Origin: JAIBJP01 sp035639875
GTDB taxonomy: Bacteria; Actinomycetota; Thermoleophilia; Gaiellales; Gaiellaceae
Assembly: GCA_035639875.1 (NCBI GenBank)
Contig: DASQXE010000080.1
Location: 1 to 46,426, forward strand
DNA: 46,426 bases
Direction: 5' to 3'
The notes beneath the pieces are model-generated. The model was not told the DNA's origin. It ran no database searches and saw only the letters and a list, made by a program, of their open reading frames with translations. Positions 7,095-15,568 of this stretch are shown here, in pieces. The translations under genes were made by a program, and so were the position numbers. Each line of letters begins with the position of its first letter. Positions within the stretch are counted from its first letter, which is position 1.

Positions 7095-8176
7095 GTCTTC
7101 GTGACGAGCCGCTCACGCAGGGGCTCGACCACGGTTTCCGGGCGAAAGAGGGCGGCTGCCCGTGCGTACGCGGCCACGCGCAGCGTCTCAACTCTCTCCC
7201 GGTCGCGGGCAAGGGCGGCGAGGGCATCGGCGAGGGCTCCAGAATCGCCCGGGTTCACAAAGACAGCGGCCTCCTCAAAGGCGCGCTGCTGAGGCGGGGT
7301 TGCGGACGTGACGATCGCCGTTCCGGCGGCGGCGCCCTGGAAAACCTTGTTCGGGACGACGCGGCGCGCCTTTGGACTCGTGCCGAAGATGCCGAGGCAG
7401 ACATCGTGAGCGGCGACGAGGTCGGGAAGCTCGTCCCCGTCCACCCAATCACGCCACTCAACGTTCGGGTTAGCAGCTGCGGCGGCACGAGCAGCCGCGA
7501 AGTCTTGCCCCCGACCGATCATGGTGAAGCGAATCGCCTCCTCGCGAAGCAGCGCTATTGCCTTGCCGACTACGGGCGCCCCTTGCAGTGGCGTAAAGAG
7601 GCCGAAGAACGCGACGGCGAGCGTATCTTCGGCACGCGGCTGCGGGCGGCGAAACCACCTCGCTGGTGCGCCTACGGGAACGATGACCGCACGCGGACGA
7701 GCCCATGCGGGAAGCGTCTCCCGATGCTCCCTCGTGTCTATGCAGACGACGTCTGCCGCGCGCAGAGCCGCCTCGTCGAGCTGACCGAGAATTCGCTCAA
7801 CCCAATTCGAAGAGGAGCCGCGGTCCTCGGCCGTGTCGCGTGCTGAGATGAGGTGATCGAGGGCTATTGTCGTCCGCCGCCAAAGCCGCCGCGCGAGGTG
7901 GACGTCGAAATGCCCAAGGTAACCGACAACGACCGCGTCCACGCCTGGAAGCCTTCGGGCTCGCCGCGCAAGCCGGGCCCAGGCCATGGCCATTCGCGTC
8001 AATAGTAGGGGCAACAGCCACGGGCGTTGGAGAATCCGCACCCGCCAGGCTGTTTCGAGCCCTAGTGGCACATTGCATTCGAGGACGCGGTCGCCATGCG
8101 CCGTGAATCCTTCCTGGAGCACGCGCACGCGCGGGTGTCGGCGAACGTCATAGGTGCCGAAGAAGAGTATGTTCAC
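7091..8176 (-). CDS. GT4-like (GT-B fold) glycosyltransferase (361 aa)
   Basis: Two Rossmann-like halves. The N-terminal half starts MNILFFGTYDVRRHPRVRVL and contains DAVVVGYLGHFDVHLARRL. The C-terminal half has AVAFFGLFTPLQG, a FTMIGRG strand, and the donor-binding segment VPNKVFQGAAAGTAIVTS near residues 285-302. The usual E-x7-E motif is not obvious, so it is a divergent GT4 member. No membrane segments. It overlaps the membrane-protein gene before it (8173-8176) and the methyltransferase after it (7091-7094) by 4 nt each, so translation is coupled. It likely adds a sugar to the glycan built on the lipid carrier; linkage and donor unknown. Confidence 0.85.
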   Translation of the reverse strand: MNILFFGTYDVRRHPRVRVLQEGFTAHGDRVLECNVPLGLETAWRVRILQRPWLLPLLLTRMAMAWARLARRARRLPGVDAVVVGYLGHFDVHLARRLWRRTTIALDHLISARDTAEDRGSSSNWVERILGQLDEAALRAADVVCIDTREHRETLPAWARPRAVIVPVGAPARWFRRPQPRAEDTLAVAFFGLFTPLQGAPVVGKAIALLREEAIRFTMIGRGQDFAAARAAAAANPNVEWRDWVDGDELPDLVAAHDVCLGIFGTSPKARRVVPNKVFQGAAAGTAIVTSATPPQQRAFEEAAVFVNPGDSGALADALAALARDRERVETLRVAAYARAAALFRPETVVEPLRERLVTKT

Positions 8177-9570
8177 GGCGTCGAGAGGCAGTGGCCGCGC
8201 GCAATCAGCCGCCCGAGCGGGACGCGTACCCCGACTTTCACCGGCGGCTTACGCCTACTCGTGTCCGGAAGGGACAAGACAGTCGCAAAGGAGCGCGCAT
8301 CGTCGGGAGGGATCCGTCCGAACCTGCTGAACGGCATTCGCGTGGCTGCAGCGAGCCGCTCGATCATCACGCGCGTGGCGCGGGCGCTCCCGGCCACGCC
8401 TAGCCGACCGCAACCGAGCGCCCGATCAATAAGCGGGACCGAGCGTTCAAGCGAAAGATTCTGGCGGCTCGCGAACTCGGCACTGCGATCGAAATCCATC
8501 GTCACTGCGACCAAGAGCAGCGCCGATATCGCGACCAGCGCCGCGCCCCACATACACATTGCCCGACGGCAAGCGGTCACGACAGATCCGACTAACAATC
8601 CGCACCCGAGGGCGAGGATCGCGACCACCGGAAGACAGTAGCGCGCGTTGAACTGGAAGCCGCGCACAGTCTCGATCACGAGACCGAGTGAGAGGAGGGT
8701 TAGGGCGGCGAGTGGCATCGGGTCGAACTCGCGCTGGCGCCGGCGTCGCCACGTGTAGACGACGATCCCAACGATGCCGAGGATTATCAACACCAGACCG
8801 CCTTCAACTCGAAGCCGCCGGAAGAACAGCGAGATCGCCTGCTCAAGACCTTTGCCCGCGACTCCGCCCTCCTCCGCCTCAGCTGTGCGAGTGAAGTGAT
8901 ACGTAGAGAGCGGGTCGCCGGAGACGAAGAGCTCAATGACGAGCCAAAGGAGAATTGGCGCGAGACCGGCCGCGACTGCGAGAGCGAGCCTGCTTCGCCT
9001 CGAGCCTGAGCCCTCAGAATAACCCGCTGCGAAGCTTACGAGCCATGCTTCTGGCCGGAGCAGACCGGCTAGGACGAAGGACGCGATGCGACTCCAGCCG
9101 CGAAGAGCAAGACCAACAACAAGAAGCGCCGCGGTAACCGCATCGATCAGGCTGAACCAGATCACCTCGTCTATCCGAGCGGTCACTGCGAACACGATCA
9201 CGGAAACAGCAGCCGCGGCGGCTCCGCGCTCGCGGTACGCTGCAGCGAAGAGGCTCGCCGCGAGGGCGCCCATCGCAAGCGCGACGACGATCGCCATCCC
9301 GCGCTCCGGTGGCAGAGGGGCGACGGCCGCCCCGAGGACAGCCGCTAGCGGCTTCGGCGTCGTCGCTCCGTGGAAAGCGATCTGCTCGCCGCGGGCGAGT
9401 GCCTGTCCCCAGGCTTCGTACGCCCACGCGTCGTTGCTCGAGGCCGACGGCCAACTGAACGTCCTCCAAAGGAATATGCCGGCGCTACTGGCGCCTACGA
9501 ACGTCGCCGCCGCAGAGAGCCCCAGCACGCGGAACCATGGAGCGGCGGCGACCGTCTCCGTGTCGGCCAT
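8173..9570 (-). CDS. Polytopic membrane protein, GT-C-like (465 aa), intact paralogue of the pseudogene at 3563-4912
   Basis: About ten hydrophobic stretches separated by short loops. The first extracytoplasmic loop carries NDAWAYEAWGQALARGEQ and TTPKPLAAVLGAAVAPLPPERG, with acidic residues where GT-C enzymes place their catalytic Asp. FVLAGLLRPEAWLVS follows in the middle. The C-terminal ~100 residues are soluble (LGCGRLGVAGSARATRVM). GT-C proteins use polyprenyl-phosphate sugars outside the membrane, which fits the adjacent DPM-like GT2, but the assignment is by topology only. The ATG at 9570 is chosen because TAGCGT lies 8 nt before it; a GTG at 9588 would place that box inside the gene. 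First gene of a three-gene operon, with lower GC than its dead paralogue. Confidence 0.75.
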   Translation of the reverse strand: MADTETVAAAPWFRVLGLSAAATFVGASSAGIFLWRTFSWPSASSNDAWAYEAWGQALARGEQIAFHGATTPKPLAAVLGAAVAPLPPERGMAIVVALAMGALAASLFAAAYRERGAAAAAVSVIVFAVTARIDEVIWFSLIDAVTAALLVVGLALRGWSRIASFVLAGLLRPEAWLVSFAAGYSEGSGSRRSRLALAVAAGLAPILLWLVIELFVSGDPLSTYHFTRTAEAEEGGVAGKGLEQAISLFFRRLRVEGGLVLIILGIVGIVVYTWRRRRQREFDPMPLAALTLLSLGLVIETVRGFQFNARYCLPVVAILALGCGLLVGSVVTACRRAMCMWGAALVAISALLLVAVTMDFDRSAEFASRQNLSLERSVPLIDRALGCGRLGVAGSARATRVMIERLAAATRMPFSRFGRIPPDDARSFATVLSLPDTSRRKPPVKVGVRVPLGRLIARGHCLSTP

Positions 9571-9578
9571 CCGCCGAG

Positions 9579-9584
9579 ACGCTA
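9579..9584 (-). promoter_or_regulatory. -10 box, start of the 9570-6354 operon
   Basis: TAGCGT, 8 nt before the ATG at 9570. It decides the start codon against the GTG at 9588. Confidence 0.5.
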
Positions 9585-9615
9585 CCACCGGCCGGACGGG
9601 CGAATACGTGTCAAA

Positions 9616-9647
9616 GGCCCTCCCGCTACGGGATCAGCGGGCGGGCC
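9616..9647 (-). terminator. Long hairpin terminator between two minus-strand operons
   Basis: GGCCC (9616-9620) and CCCGCT (9622-9627) pair with AGCGGG (9636-9641) and GGGCC (9643-9647), giving an 11-bp stem with one mismatch and an 8-nt loop. On the minus strand a short TTT follows. It lies after the GT4 gene ending at 9767 and before the promoter at 9579-9584. A 33-codon minus-strand frame (9727-9626, ending GQARPLIP) enters the hairpin; it has no start codon and may be a gene remnant or chance. Confidence 0.5.
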
Positions 9648-9766
9648 TGTCCGATGAAGAGCCGGTTCGCCTTCGAGTAGTCGCACTCGTCCCCGGTGAC
9701 CGCGTGAACGAAGCGACGCTCTTCCCCCTACACGGCTGCGACTCTAATTGCCGCCCCGGAGCGCGA

Positions 9767-10768
9767 TCATGCCGCGACAGCGGCCTCGTACGAGGAAATC
9801 GTCGCGTCGATCACCCGCTCCCAGCTGCAGATCTCGCTGATCCATTCCTTCGCCGCCGCCCCGAGGCGGCGCCTCAGCTCCGGATCGGCCAGCAGGCGGT
9901 CGATCGCGGCACGCAAGGCACGGGGATCGCGGGGGGGAACGAGAAGGCCTGTCTCGCCGTCGACCACCATGTCCGGCAGCCCGCCGACGGCTGTGGCTAC
10001 GACCGCCCGGCCGTGCGCCATCGCTTCCGCGCACGCGAGGGGGAAGCCGTCGCGGCGCGAGGGGCAGACCACGACGGCCGCGCGTCGGTAACGGTCGAGA
10101 ACCTCCGCACGCGAGACGTAGCCGACTCCGTTCGGCACGAGCGCTCGCAGCGGCCCGTCGCCGACAACGACGAGGTTGAGGCCGTCGGCCGCCTGCATGA
10201 GCTCGTGGATGCCCTTCTCGGGCGCGAGACGCCCGACGAACAGAATCTCGGGCGGATCCGCCTCGTCTCCCGAATCGGGCGGGATTTCGATTCCGGGCGG
10301 GACAACGCGTACGTCGCGCGCACCGAGCGCGCTCGCCTGCGCGGCGATCGCCTGCGAGACCGCAAGGGCGACCCGCGCCCGACGCAGCATCGGGCGGGCG
10401 AGCCATGGGACGCGGGCCGCGAGCTCCATGTCGGTGCCGGGGAGCGAGACGACGAAGGGCCTCCCAGAGAGCGCGGCCGGGCCTCCAGCCGGTAGCCAGT
10501 ACGCGTGGACGAGATCAGCCCGCGCGGCCGCGCGCCGCACGGCGCGCGTCATCGAGCCGAGCAGGAGCGGCGCCGCCCACGGCCGCCGCCGGAGGTTGGG
10601 GACGACCCCGGGGCCGTAGGCCAGTCCGAAGTCGCGGTAGGCGCCCGGGCCGACGACCACGATCTCGACGCCGCGCGCGCGCAGGCGGGAGACCGTTTCC
10701 GCGACGAAGCGGCCGGCGAAGTCGTTCTCGTCGCGGGGGTAGGAGGTCGTCAGGACGACGACCTTCAT
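9767..10768 (-). CDS. GT4 glycosyltransferase (333 aa)
   Basis: GT-B fold retaining glycosyltransferase. The N-terminal domain begins MKVVVLTTSYPRDENDFAGRF and has ADLVHAYWLPAGGPAAL and FVVSLPGTDMELAA. The donor domain has ILFVGRLAPEKGIHELMQA, LVVVGDGPLRA, and the GT4 signature VVCPSRRDGFPLACAEAMAHG followed by GRAVVATAVGGLPDMV. The first Glu of the usual E-x7-E is Asp here (DGFPLACAE). Soluble or peripheral. It overlaps the nucleotidyltransferase gene by 4 nt (10765-10768) and ends the four-gene operon starting at 13380, so it probably transfers the sugar that operon makes. A terminator hairpin follows at 9616-9647. Confidence 0.93.
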   Translation of the reverse strand: MKVVVLTTSYPRDENDFAGRFVAETVSRLRARGVEIVVVGPGAYRDFGLAYGPGVVPNLRRRPWAAPLLLGSMTRAVRRAAARADLVHAYWLPAGGPAALSGRPFVVSLPGTDMELAARVPWLARPMLRRARVALAVSQAIAAQASALGARDVRVVPPGIEIPPDSGDEADPPEILFVGRLAPEKGIHELMQAADGLNLVVVGDGPLRALVPNGVGYVSRAEVLDRYRRAAVVVCPSRRDGFPLACAEAMAHGRAVVATAVGGLPDMVVDGETGLLVPPRDPRALRAAIDRLLADPELRRRLGAAAKEWISEICSWERVIDATISSYEAAVAA

Positions 10769-11469
10769 GACACGAACCGGCTTGGGTCGGCGCCGAAGTC
10801 GGCGATCGCCGACTCGTAGTCGTCGCGGTTCCCGATGTCCCGCCAGTAGCCGTTGAACCGGTAGGCGGCGACGCGCTCGCCCGCGCCGATGGCCCGCACG
10901 AGGAGATCGGGAAAGTCGATGTGCTCCCCGGCTCCGATGTGCTCGACGATTGCAGGCTCGAACGCGTAGATGCCCATACTGACCGTGTAGGGAAGGCGCG
11001 GCTTCTCCTCGAGAGCGACGACGGCGCCGTCCTCGTCCGTGTGCACGACGCCGTATTCGACATCAACGGTTCGCTCCTTGACGGCCATCGTTGCGACCGC
11101 CCCCGAGTCGCGGTGGAACTCCGTCAGCTCGGCGAAGGAGAGCGTCGTCAGAATGTCGCCGTTGAGGGCGAGAAACGTGCCTTCGGGCGCGGGAATGTTC
11201 GCGAGTGCTCCCGCCGTCCCGAGCGGCTCGTCCTCGTAGAGGAACGAGATCGGGATGCCGTAATCGGCCTCGCTCCTGATCCACGATTCGATCAGGCTGC
11301 CGAGGTGGCCGACCGAGATGAGTACGCCATCGACGCCGGCTCGGACGAGTTGGCGCAGGACGACGTCGATCACCGGCCGGTCGATCAGAGGCATGAGCGG
11401 CTTGGGCAGCACGGTCGTGTACGGCGCCAGGCGACTGCCCCGCCCTCCGGCCATGATCACCGCCCTCAT
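10765..11469 (-). CDS. Sugar-1-phosphate nucleotidyltransferase (234 aa)
   Basis: Activates a sugar 1-phosphate with an NTP. It begins MRAVIMAGGRGSRLAPYTTV followed by LPKPLMPLIDRP, the GXGXRLXPXT...PKPL signature of the NTP_transferase family; FLALNGDILTT holds the metal-binding Asp, and EKPRLPYTVSMGIYAF and GYWRDIGNRDDY are further family blocks. Its length matches short single-domain enzymes (PtmE/HddC/RmlA-like without a C-terminal extension). Base specificity cannot be read. The ATG at 11469 lies 2 nt after the stop of the LegB-like gene, and its end overlaps the GT4 gene. With the two SDR genes upstream it forms a compact sugar-nucleotide cassette. Confidence 0.92.
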   Translation of the reverse strand: MRAVIMAGGRGSRLAPYTTVLPKPLMPLIDRPVIDVVLRQLVRAGVDGVLISVGHLGSLIESWIRSEADYGIPISFLYEDEPLGTAGALANIPAPEGTFLALNGDILTTLSFAELTEFHRDSGAVATMAVKERTVDVEYGVVHTDEDGAVVALEEKPRLPYTVSMGIYAFEPAIVEHIGAGEHIDFPDLLVRAIGAGERVAAYRFNGYWRDIGNRDDYESAIADFGADPSRFVS

Positions 11470-11471
11470 CG

Positions 11472-12452
11472 TTAGACCACGTAGGTGTCGGCCGCCACCC
11501 GCGGCCTGCGCTTGGTCATCCAGTCGATGACGGCCGCGAGCCCGTCGCGGAGGCTCGTCGCCGGTTCCCACGAGACCAGTTGCCTGAGCTTGGAGGCGTC
11601 GCCGCAAAGCTGGAAGACCTCGCTCGCGTGCGGGCGCAACCGCTCCGGCTGCGACTCGATCCGAAGCTCGCGGCCGAGCAGCTCGCCGACGATGCCGACC
11701 ACGTGCTCGATCGACACATCCTTGCCGCCCGCGACGTTGAACGCCTCGCCGACGGCCGCTTGCTCCTCGGCAAGGCGGACGAGAGCGTCCACGGTGTCGG
11801 CGACGTAGACGAAGTCGCGCGTCGGGGACGTGGCGCCGAGCTTCACTTCGTCGCCCTCGAGGGCTTGGGAGACGATCGTCGGGATGACCGCCCTGAGCGA
11901 CTGGCGCGGCCCGAACGTGTTGAACGGCCGCGCGATGACGACCGGCAGCCCGAGAGCGACGAAGAACGACTCGGCAAGCTTGTCCGCGCCGACCTTGCTC
12001 GCCGCATAGGGAGACTGGACGCGGAGGGGGTGCGCCTCGTCGATGGGTGTGTACTGCGCCGTGCCGTAGACCTCGCTCGAGGAGAGGTGCACGACGCGGG
12101 TCGTCGCGGAATCGAGCGCGGCCGTGAGGACGTTGAGCGTGCCCTCGACGTTCGTGCGCACGACCTCGCGCGGGGCGATGAAGGAGTACGGCACCGAGAT
12201 CGAGGCGGCGAGGTGGTAGACGGTCTCGCATCCGGCGAGCGTCTTGGCGACGAAGTCGCGGTCGAGTAGGTCGCCGAAAACGATCTCGAGCTCGTCGCGC
12301 GTCTCCCCCGGGACGTCGGCCAGGTTGCCGATCTCGCGACGGGACGTGTAACGGCAGAGCGCGCGAACGCGGACACCGTCCCGGACGAGCCGCTCGCAGA
12401 GATGGCTCGCGATGAAGCCGCCCGCGCCCGTGACGAGAGCCTGCGCGGCCAC
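11472..12452 (-). CDS. LegB-like NAD-dependent nucleotide-sugar 4,6-dehydratase (326 aa)
   Basis: Extended SDR. NAD-binding ALVTGAGGFIASHL at residues 5-18; HLAASISVPYSFIAP near 80-94; VRTNVEGTLNVL near 98-109; catalytic segment LSSSEVYG at 123-130 with Tyr149 and Lys153 (YAASK); ARPFNTFGPRQSLRAVIPTI further on. The last block and the Ser-Ser-Glu arrangement match the LegB/PseB-type dehydratases more than RfbB, whose segment is STDE. It should remove water from a nucleotide-hexose to give a 4-keto-6-deoxy sugar. GTG start at 12452, 1 nt after the stop of the RMD-like gene. The nucleotide (UDP, GDP or CDP) is not determined. Confidence 0.85.
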   Translation of the reverse strand: MAAQALVTGAGGFIASHLCERLVRDGVRVRALCRYTSRREIGNLADVPGETRDELEIVFGDLLDRDFVAKTLAGCETVYHLAASISVPYSFIAPREVVRTNVEGTLNVLTAALDSATTRVVHLSSSEVYGTAQYTPIDEAHPLRVQSPYAASKVGADKLAESFFVALGLPVVIARPFNTFGPRQSLRAVIPTIVSQALEGDEVKLGATSPTRDFVYVADTVDALVRLAEEQAAVGEAFNVAGGKDVSIEHVVGIVGELLGRELRIESQPERLRPHASEVFQLCGDASKLRQLVSWEPATSLRDGLAAVIDWMTKRRPRVAADTYVV

Positions 12453-12453
12453 C

Positions 12454-13380
12454 TCACGCGCCTCGCGACTGACCGGACGCGAACGCGTGGGGCTCCGACT
12501 CGCCGACTCGGCGGCGCCATTCCTCTAGCACGTCGCGCAGGCTCCGCTCCAGGTCGATGCTCGGAGCCCAGCCCGTGAGCTCGCGAAGGCGACTGGGATC
12601 GCCGACGACATGCGGCGGATCGATCTCGCGCTCGAGTGTCGGATCATGCTCGATAGAGATTGAGGCGCCGCTCAGTCCGACGAGCGTCTCGGCGACGTCC
12701 CGGAGGCGAACGCCGACCCCCGAGCAGACGTTGACGACTCCCGCCGCGCCGCTCGAGACCAGCGCGAGGTAGGCGTCGGCGACGTCGCGTACATCGAGGA
12801 AGTCGCGCACGACGTCGAGGCGCCCCGTCCTGAGGACACCCCCGCCGCTCGCCTCTGCTTCCGCAATCTGCCTCGCCCAGCTCGGCGCGGGGGCCTCGAG
12901 CCCCTGACCGAGGCCAACGTGGTTGAAGCTCCGCGTCCAGATCACCCGCACGCTTCCCTGGAGCGCGGCCGACGTGCAGGCGGCCTCGAGCACCGACTTC
13001 ACCGCACCATAGACGCCGACCGGCGCCGCCGGCGCAGTCTCCCCGAGCGGTTCCGGGCCGGCCAGACCGTACTGAGCGGCCGAGCCGGGAATGAGGACCG
13101 GCGCCTCCGGTGCAAGCGCTCCAACGGCGGCGAGGACGTTTCCTGCCATGCGCAGATCGTCGGCCAGGCCGCGCCAGACGTCGTCGCCTGCGCGGGCGCG
13201 CGCCGAGGCGAGATGGAGAACGGCGACTGGGCTCGTCTCGAGGACGAGGGCCCGCGCGGTCTCAGGATCGCGTAAATCGCCGCGCGCGGCAACCGGCTCG
13301 AGACCCATGTACGGTGCGCGCGCCAGCACGTGAGCGCCGACGAAGCCGGTCGCCCCAGTGACGAGAACCGTCCGGCCCAT
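12454..13380 (-). CDS. RMD-like GDP-4-keto-6-deoxymannose reductase / SDR (308 aa)
   Basis: Extended SDR that probably reduces a 4-keto-6-deoxy sugar nucleotide. VLVTGATGFVGAHV at residues 5-18 binds NAD(P)H; HLASARARAGDD near 56-67; Ser100 with Tyr124 and Lys128 (GVYGAVK) form the catalytic set; WTRSFNHVGLGQG at 148-160 is the block typical of RMD (R.FNH.GPGQ). The nucleotide sugar made with the neighbouring dehydratase would be a 6-deoxyhexose such as GDP-rhamnose, if the nucleotide is GDP (inference). First gene of the 13380-9767 operon, with TACGAT 8 nt before the ATG. The interior LRDPETARALVLETSPVAVLHLA segment is a normal SDR region. Confidence 0.82.
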   Translation of the reverse strand: MGRTVLVTGATGFVGAHVLARAPYMGLEPVAARGDLRDPETARALVLETSPVAVLHLASARARAGDDVWRGLADDLRMAGNVLAAVGALAPEAPVLIPGSAAQYGLAGPEPLGETAPAAPVGVYGAVKSVLEAACTSAALQGSVRVIWTRSFNHVGLGQGLEAPAPSWARQIAEAEASGGGVLRTGRLDVVRDFLDVRDVADAYLALVSSGAAGVVNVCSGVGVRLRDVAETLVGLSGASISIEHDPTLEREIDPPHVVGDPSRLRELTGWAPSIDLERSLRDVLEEWRRRVGESEPHAFASGQSRGA

Positions 13381-13388
13381 GCGGCGCC

Positions 13389-13394
13389 ATCGTA
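13389..13394 (-). promoter_or_regulatory. -10 box, start of the sugar-nucleotide operon
   Basis: TACGAT, 8 nt before the ATG at 13380, consistent with a leaderless transcript for the RMD, LegB, nucleotidyltransferase and GT4 genes. Confidence 0.5.
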
Positions 13395-13412
13395 ACCGAG
13401 TGGTTCAGACGA

Positions 13413-13429
13413 AAGGGCCTCGCGCCCTT
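13413..13429 (-). terminator. Hairpin directly after the stop of the first GT-C-like gene
   Basis: AAGGGC / GCCCTT, 6-bp stem with a 5-nt loop, begins at the TGA of the 13429-15543 gene and is followed on the minus strand by TCGTC. Weak U-content; it could separate this gene from the operon starting at 13380. Confidence 0.35.
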
Positions 13430-15543
13430 CAGCGACCTACAGCGTAAAGGGCGTAGCGACCGCCCTCGAAGACAAGGCGAAGTTGGCGCAGAAACGCCTC
13501 CGGATGCGGCTGCTGCTTGTCGATCAGCACCCAATCGGCCTGATAGCGGGCCAGGATCGCGCGTCGCTCTCCGCTGCTCAGCGACCCGTCGGCGAGAAAG
13601 CGCTCCGCAGCGACGGCACGCGCGGTCGGATTCGTCTTCGGAGTATCCGTGACGTGGCTGCGAGTGGAGGCGCTGATGTAGACGGGCGCGAAGGCAGCGA
13701 TCCGATAGGCAGTCGCCGGGTCCGAGAAAACGACCTCGCCCGGAGCGGTGTTCGCCCGAACCGCTGCGATCACCGCCGGCGATAGGCCCATCTTTCGGTC
13801 GCTCGCGCTAACCGCGGAGAGCCCCGTGACGGCACCGGGCAGGACGAGGGCGATCGTGGCCGCCGCGGCCCAGACGGTCGGGTCGGGCCCGCGCGTGCGC
13901 AGGAACGCCCCCGCCGCGACGGCCACGACAGCCCCCGCGGCGGCGATCCAGACCGCCCAGCCGGGGCCTCCCCGCTCGAACGGATAGGCGTTGTCGTCCG
14001 GATAGAGGAGCGCGAGCACCAGGCCGGCCCCCGCGGCGAGAGCGACGCCCGCCGCTTTGAACCGGGACAGGACGATGCAGCCGCCCGTGACCGCGAAGGC
14101 GACGGGGAGAAACTGCGGCAGCCGCCGCGCCTGCGAAAGCGAGATCGCGTCGGAGAGGGCGGTGAAGAGCGGCGGGAGCAGCACGATCGCGAGGACGACG
14201 AGCGAGCCACCGAGAACGAGTGCAGCCCACAGGCGCCGCGCTGCGAAGCCCGCCAGCGGGATCGCCACGAGCCCGGCGACGATCACGGGCCCCAGGCGCG
14301 CGATCCCAGCGGGCGACAGGGCGAACCAGTCGCCGAGCTTCGTGAAGGCGTTTCCGTAGTGCGCCAGCTCGGAGGCACGCGAGGCCGCGGTCGGATTGAC
14401 ACCGGAGTTCTCGCTCGCCAGGGGGGCGAGCAGGATGAGGACCAAGCCGAAGGGAACGAGGATCGCTCCCAGCGCAAGCGCGGTCCGGGTCAGGAGCGGC
14501 TCCCAGCCGCGGATCAGGATGGCGCGGGCGAGGAGGAAACCCGCGGCAACGAGGGCGAAATAGGGCGCGTACGTGGGGTGAACGACGGCGAGCGCGAAGC
14601 CAGCAGCGCACAGCGCGACGAACAGGACCCATCCGCCCGCTGCGACAAAGCCGAAGAGCAAAGCGAAAGCGGCCGTAACGAGCAGCAGGTGGCTGGCCTC
14701 CCGCGGTTGCGTCACGTGCTCGAAGAGGCCGAGCCCGGCAGGGTTGGCATCGCGGCGGATGAAGCCGGAGAAGCCTGCGTAGGCTGCCTGCGCGGCGACG
14801 AAGGCGACGCCTCCCGCCGGCGAGCGGAAGACCGCAGATCCCGCCGCGTACGCGAGGATGAAGGCGAGCGGGACGAGGATGGCCGGGAGATAGATGAAAA
14901 CGTTGGCGACGTCGACGCCGGCGAACCGGGCGACGAGCGCGTCGACCGCGTGCCAGAGCGGGAACGCGTACCCCGGATGGAGATCGCCGCCTTTGAACTC
15001 GCCCACGACCGCGAGGTCGTTGAGCGTGTCGAATTCGGCAAGCTTCCGAGCGCGGGCGAGGTGAAAGAAGGCATCGCCGCGGAGCGGGGTGGCGCCCCAC
15101 CAGACCACCGCCGCGTAAACGATCGCCGCCCCGAGCACGACGGCAAGGGCGACGCGGTCCGGCCGCACGAGCTCCGCGGGCGCGGACCTGAGCACGGCCG
15201 GAACTGCCGCGCAGGCGGAAGCCACGACGAGAACGACCATCGCGAGGACGATCGAGGTTCCGATCGCGAAGACGAGCGCGAGGGCAAAGGCGACGACGGC
15301 GAGGCTGAGAACGAAGGAGGCGGCCACGGCGAGGCCGATCGACGAGGGCCACCCGAGTGCGCGGAGGATGAGGGCGCCCGGCACGAGCAGGACGCAGGCG
15401 CCCGCGCCGGCGAGCCGGAGCGCGAGCCCCGGTCCCGAGGCCGGCAGCAGATGAGCGACGAGGAGGACGGCTGGGGCAACGGCGAGCAGCCCGAAGAAAC
15501 GACTCTGCAGTCGTCCGGCGAACGGCACAGCCAACGAGGTCAT
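13429..15543 (-). CDS. Large polytopic membrane protein, GT-C-like, tandem copy 1 (704 aa)
   Basis: Around a dozen hydrophobic segments. The N-terminus FFGLLAVAPAVLLVAHLLPAS is shared with the next gene. The first large extracytoplasmic loop has WWGATPLRGDAFFHLARARK, an Asp-containing motif in the place of GT-C catalytic acids, then GGDLHPGYAFPLWHAVDALVARF and VVHPTYAPYFA. The last ~110 residues form a soluble tail with PGEVVFSDPATAYRIAAFAPVYISAS and YQADWVLIDKQQP, ending GGRYALYAVGR. This tail is common in mannosyltransferase-like membrane proteins. Likely role: moving a sugar from polyprenyl phosphate to a glycan outside the membrane. It starts 25 nt after copy 2, and TAGCGT at 15556-15561 could give it its own promoter. 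Close family unknown to me. Confidence 0.75.
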   Translation of the reverse strand: MTSLAVPFAGRLQSRFFGLLAVAPAVLLVAHLLPASGPGLALRLAGAGACVLLVPGALILRALGWPSSIGLAVAASFVLSLAVVAFALALVFAIGTSIVLAMVVLVVASACAAVPAVLRSAPAELVRPDRVALAVVLGAAIVYAAVVWWGATPLRGDAFFHLARARKLAEFDTLNDLAVVGEFKGGDLHPGYAFPLWHAVDALVARFAGVDVANVFIYLPAILVPLAFILAYAAGSAVFRSPAGGVAFVAAQAAYAGFSGFIRRDANPAGLGLFEHVTQPREASHLLLVTAAFALLFGFVAAGGWVLFVALCAAGFALAVVHPTYAPYFALVAAGFLLARAILIRGWEPLLTRTALALGAILVPFGLVLILLAPLASENSGVNPTAASRASELAHYGNAFTKLGDWFALSPAGIARLGPVIVAGLVAIPLAGFAARRLWAALVLGGSLVVLAIVLLPPLFTALSDAISLSQARRLPQFLPVAFAVTGGCIVLSRFKAAGVALAAGAGLVLALLYPDDNAYPFERGGPGWAVWIAAAGAVVAVAAGAFLRTRGPDPTVWAAAATIALVLPGAVTGLSAVSASDRKMGLSPAVIAAVRANTAPGEVVFSDPATAYRIAAFAPVYISASTRSHVTDTPKTNPTARAVAAERFLADGSLSSGERRAILARYQADWVLIDKQQPHPEAFLRQLRLVFEGGRYALYAVGR

Positions 15544-15568
15544 CTTGGCGCTCGCACGCTAGGGCGTG

